From contig CM034240.1 in NCBI GenBank assembly GCA_019916065.1, positions 51,174,372 to 51,238,371 on the forward strand: 64,000 bases of DNA, written 5' to 3'. Made by a program: the position numbers and the translations under genes. Of the stretch, positions 58,947 to 64,000 are shown one piece after another. The stretch is from Vitellaria paradoxa (Eukaryota > Streptophyta > Magnoliopsida > Ericales > Sapotaceae). Every line of letters begins with the position of its first letter. The stretch's first letter is position 1. A model generated the notes under the pieces. That model saw nothing but the letters and a program-made list of their open reading frames with translations. It did no database searches and had not been told where the DNA came from.

Positions 58947-60764
58947 TGCTCAATATTATCTTGAAACCATAATTTTAGCGATAAAAATATTTAGTTTAAA
59001 TAAAATAACAAAACTCTACACCTATAACCCATTTTGTTTAAAGATAAGAAAAATAGAATAAAAAAAAAATTCTTACCTACCTTAGTTGGCTTTTGAGTTG
59101 AAAAAGAAAGAAAAGATAAGAAAACTTTAATTATTTTTAAAAATTTTTGCTTACTTTTACCTTTCTTTTTTCTTTTTTCTCCTCCCAAATCAAATGTGAT
59201 CGTGGATCACATGTAGACTAGTGTACATTAAAAAACAATAAATTGCAGCTTCCTTAATAGTATTACATCTTCTTGTACATGAATACATAATTAGCATTGA
59301 GAAATTTGTGCAGATATAAAGTTGACGATGCTTAGGTAATAACTATGAAACTTGATCGCCACTCTTAACAAATCAAACAATTATGTCCGTTTGGTTTACA
59401 AATTTTTGTTAAATTTTTTGGATACTTTTTAGTTAAAAATTGATAGGCGTTTCTTTGTTTTATGTATTTAATAAAAATTTATAAAAATTAAAAATTAAAA
59501 AATTAAAAAGAAAAAAACTGACTTGTTGTCCAACGGGTGCTTAAATAGCAAAGTAGACTTAGAAAATATATAATGGTAATAACATTGGAATTGGGACATA
59601 TATAGTAATATATAGCAAGTACACTTTAGGAAATATATATATATATATATATATAGTATTAACAATGGAATTGGGGCATACCTAACAAAAAGCAAGAGCA
59701 AATGATGTCAATTCAGTAATAACGAGCTATGAATTATTGAATTAAAATTTTAAAAAATATAAGTATATTTGAAATATTAAATGTTAATTTAATTATTTTG
59801 GGCTCAAGATTACCAACCTAGCATTGATTGCGAAGCGAGCTCTCCGAATCACTTTTGGCAATTATGTTATCAAAATAAAAATATATAATAAATTACCAGA
59901 TTTCACTATATGAGTTTTTAATTTTAATAATTCAGAGTCTACTTTTTTTTTTAATTTGGATTTTTTTACCAAATTTCACTGTATGATATGAGTTTTTAAT
60001 TTTAACAATTAAGAGTCTACTTTTTTCTTAATTTGGATCTTTTTATTTTTTCATATAATTGCTATATTAAACATTCAAACTTAAAATATTTATTAAATTA
60101 CTTTTTATTCATAAAATTACAATCCCTGCATCATTTTTAATAGTGTGTTCTGATGATTTATTTCTAGTAAAGTACAATCACCCTCAATCCGGAGTGATGA
60201 TGCCCCACGAGACGGAAAAGGAAATGGTTTAGAAGGATAGGGTTGAATGGAGTAAAGTAAAAGCGACGCATAACGGATCATACTTGCTTTTCCACATGCT
60301 TCGATGAGGTGCACTCAACATGATACTTCTTTGTAATGATTCGAGATCTCTAACATTTAGTAATCTTTTACGTTTCATTTGAAATAATCTTCTTTTAGAA
60401 CTGATTTAATTTTAAAATAAATAAATTAATTAAATAAATAAAATTTACGTTGAAAAAATATTTAAATTTATAATTTAATTGAATTAATTTAATTTAAAAG
60501 ATATATAAAATTAAACTATGTATATAGAAATTGATTTAATTTTGATTAGTTTGAAATAGTATATAAAAATTTTAAAATTTAGCAGTCCGTTTAGATGGAT
60601 TGAAATGAAGGAAAAGAAAAAAAAAAAGATTTTGAAATCCTTAACTTGTTTGTGAGTTTTTCTAAAAAATAAATGAAATGAAAAAGAAATGAGAAGAAAA
60701 ATGAATAATTCAAAAGTGGGCATAAATGGAAATAAGAAAAAAAAGTGAATTAATGGATGTGCAG

Positions 60765-61440
60765 CGATACAAAATACTACCGCACTTTGTCACCATTGGA
60801 CGAGCTTAGATCAAGTGTGTAGAGCAAGAAAAGTAAGAGGAAAAGGCCAAGGAGGGTTCCAACCAAAATTCTCCAATAATAAAGTTAGATGAGATTTGAG
60901 AGTAAAAACTGAGAAATCATAAATGTACAGTTGATATTAGTGAACGTACTTGAATTTTGATATTAAGTGTTGTATTTATAGTAAGATAAAGTTAATAAAT
61001 AAATGTCAAAGTAATTGAAATGTCATAATTTCATATGTAATATAAATATGTGAGCATGTATGATGGTTTGCTTTTTATTTAATGCCTTTTATTCTCTAAT
61101 TAATGTTTTCCATTCAGCATTAAATACGCGTGAGAGAGATCAGTGTAATAAGTAAAATATAATTCTAAGAAATATTTAGATGTCACGTGTGTCTGCCACC
61201 ACTTATAAGGTAATGAACTAAAAACTAACAAAAAAAATAATAAATTTAATTCATTTATTATTATTTTGTAATTAAAATCATACCAATTTACTTGTGTATT
61301 TAATAGTGGGGCCAAGACGAGTAGTGGATCATTAAACTTTCACCGAGCACGCCCCTACTCGGCAAGAACGCTCAGGAGGACATCATGTGTCTTTATGATT
61401 TTTGTACCGACAATGAAATTTTTTAAAATGACGTGTTTAC
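60765..61440 (-). mobile_element. Possible Tat-type LTR remnant, second copy
   Basis: Paralog of 23860-24600, with one instead of two copies of the GTGGGGCC...AGCACGCC unit. Ends not defined. Confidence 0.35.
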
Positions 61441-62309
61441 TTATAAAATAAAGATAAGAAAAAAAGATAATTACAAACATATTTTAACACTGATTAAATT
61501 GACGATGCTCTAAATTTATAAATGATTTAATAGTAAAATAATAATATATATATTCTTTTCTTTTTATTTCTTTTCAACTCATAAACAAAGGAAAAGAAAA
61601 AAAAATAATTATTATTTTTTTAAAACTTACAAGCAAATAAAAAGAAAAATATTATTATTTCTCATCGCATCTCTTCTCTTCTCTCTTAACTATTGTTTTA
61701 TTTTTTTTTTTTTTGTTTTCTTTTCTCTCCTAAACTTACAAACGAAGCCTAAGTGATGAAGTTAAATTAAATCTAACTACTAAAATCTTATTTTGATTCA
61801 AAATATAAGAATTGGTGAAATTTTTCAACAAATGAAATGAAATTCCATCAAATCTATTATTCAAAATATAAATACATAGTATTACCACTTAATTAGTTTA
61901 TTTAAATAGCGTTCACAATATTAGATTAAAATCATAGTTACAGTGATAAAAAAAAGTATTTGATTTAAATAAAGTAAAAAGAGTTTCACATACATTTCGG
62001 TTTAATTGAAGAGAAAAGAAATAAAAAGAAAATAAAAATATTCTCTTCTACCCTATTTTTGATTTTTGAGTTCAGAAAATAAAGGAAAATGATAAAAAAA
62101 TTAACTTATTTATTTACAAATTTCTATCTATTTCACGATATATTTTCCAAAAAGTTTATAATTCTTCTTTCTCTCCTCATATTAAACAAACTCTGCTCGG
62201 ATGATCAGGTGCAGAATATTATACATAAAGACAACAAACTCTGATCGGATGAGGGAGGGGAACTTTCCGAAAATACCAAGTTGATGAGATTTTAAGTACG
62301 TAAACTAAA

Positions 62310-62417
62310 GGCTTGCTTGGCGCTCTAAAAGATAATAAAAGATATTAAAAATTTTTGAAATATTTTAAAATTTTTTAACACATTTTATACTTCTGATTTT
62401 TCATAAAATTTTCATAA

Positions 62418-62452
<35 letters not shown>

Positions 62453-62711
62453 AATAAATTTTTACAAACTCTAGTTCCATTTCACAAATTTCAATAATTT
62501 TTATACAAATTACAAAAACTTATTAATCACTTTTAATAAATTTTGACGCAATTAAAAAAATCATTTAGACGATTTTTCTCTCTAAAAAACTGATGAAAAG
62601 TCAAAAAATTTTACTATTCATCTCTTGAAAACATGGTTTAGTTGCTATAAACCAAACGCTAAAAGTTTATCCAAATTACATTTTTTGTTATTTTTCACGC
62701 CAAACAGATCC
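62310..62711. mobile_element. MITE-like insert related to 25687-26080
   Basis: Ends GGCTTGCTTGGCGCTC and (complement) GGATCTGTTTGGCGTG; the interior matches the complement of the 25687-26080 insert. It lies at a different place in the paralogous spacer, so the two inserted independently. Contains a TA run at about 62422-62449. Confidence 0.6.
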
Positions 62712-63184
62712 TAAACAAACAATTAATTTAAGTAGGCGTAGACGAGATATATAATTATAATAAAATTGGAATTGAGCAACGCTTGGCCTAAAACAACACA
62801 AACCCATCTCTTACAAGTATCTGCAAACATTACCTGCAAAAATAAATAAATAAATAATACTCCTTACTTATGATTTATTTGTGCTAATTATTTCAATATG
62901 TGAGGGGTTTTCACGACAACGAAGAACGGTTGTTTGACCGTAACCCTCCTTTAATAAATAATACTCCTTATTTATAATTTATTTGTGTTAATTATTTTAA
63001 TATGTGAGGAATGCGACAACAAAGAGCGGTCATCTACTGTAACTTCCTATCTATTCTCACACGCAAATTTATCATAAATTTGTGACTGTAAAAAACTTTT
63101 AGGATATGCATCCCTTACTTCGAATCCCTATCTTTTAGGAATTAAAGTAAAGAGACAAATTCACAATACTTATGTGAAAAGTGA

Positions 63185-64000
<816 letters not shown>

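Larger units (their letters stand above)
54651..60260. other. Spacer between A4 and B4, first part
   Basis: No gene. 54918-55460 matches 7165-7680, 55461-56660 matches 22690-23340, 56980-57440 matches parts of 770-1940, 58600-59200 resembles 25030-25260, and 59865-60190 resembles 9590-9850. It is a patchwork of duplicated A-type flanks. Inserts and repeats within it are listed separately. Confidence 0.5.

Overview
The window is AT-rich plant nuclear DNA, most likely from a eudicot. It carries intronless subtilisin-like serine protease genes of the plant SBT1 type, TATA boxes about 40-70 bases before the start codons, and dense plant transposon debris: Ty3/gypsy Tat and chromovirus elements, CACTA, SINE and MITE-like copies. 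No bacterial-style features are present. I cannot name the species from sequence alone.

The genes are a tandem cluster of subtilases, all on the + strand, in two subtypes that I call A (protein starts MAIPIH) and B (starts [10 protein letters not shown]). Order: A1 (4302-6607, frameshifted and with an early stop), A2 (20238-22575, one-base frameshift), B1 (26995-28766, internal deletions), A3 (38614-40950, intact, 778 aa), B2 (41127-44290, 3' fragment split by a retrotransposon), A4 (51733-54066, intact, 777 aa), B3 (54241-54560, 3' stub), B4 (63296 to the window end, intact as far as seen). Intact members have a signal peptide, I9 prodomain, S8 catalytic domain with D/H/S triad and oxyanion Asn, PA insert and Fn3-like C-terminus. 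They resemble Arabidopsis SBT1.4 and should be secreted proteases.

The cluster grew by unequal exchange. A block of about 13 kb, from a breakpoint inside B1 to just past A3 (28127-41126), is repeated head to tail as 41127-54240, and a third copy starts at 54241. Copy 2 lost the equivalent of 30512-36340 and gained an LTR retrotransposon (41444-43906) and a CACTA element (45731-47558); both have target-site duplications and empty sites in copy 1. The A2-B1 and A4-B4 spacers are also paralogous.

9947-17862 is a nest of degenerate Tat-type Ty3/gypsy sequence in both orientations, split by two related solo LTRs of about 1.6 kb with 5-base target duplications. The other spacers hold MITE-like inserts, a fold-back element, a tRNA-derived SINE, microsatellites and unassigned AT-rich DNA. 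I saw no tRNA or rRNA gene, no CRISPR array and no clearly new biological system. The most interesting content is the mosaic, partly decayed protease array and the way transposons and unequal exchange have rearranged its promoters and 3' ends.
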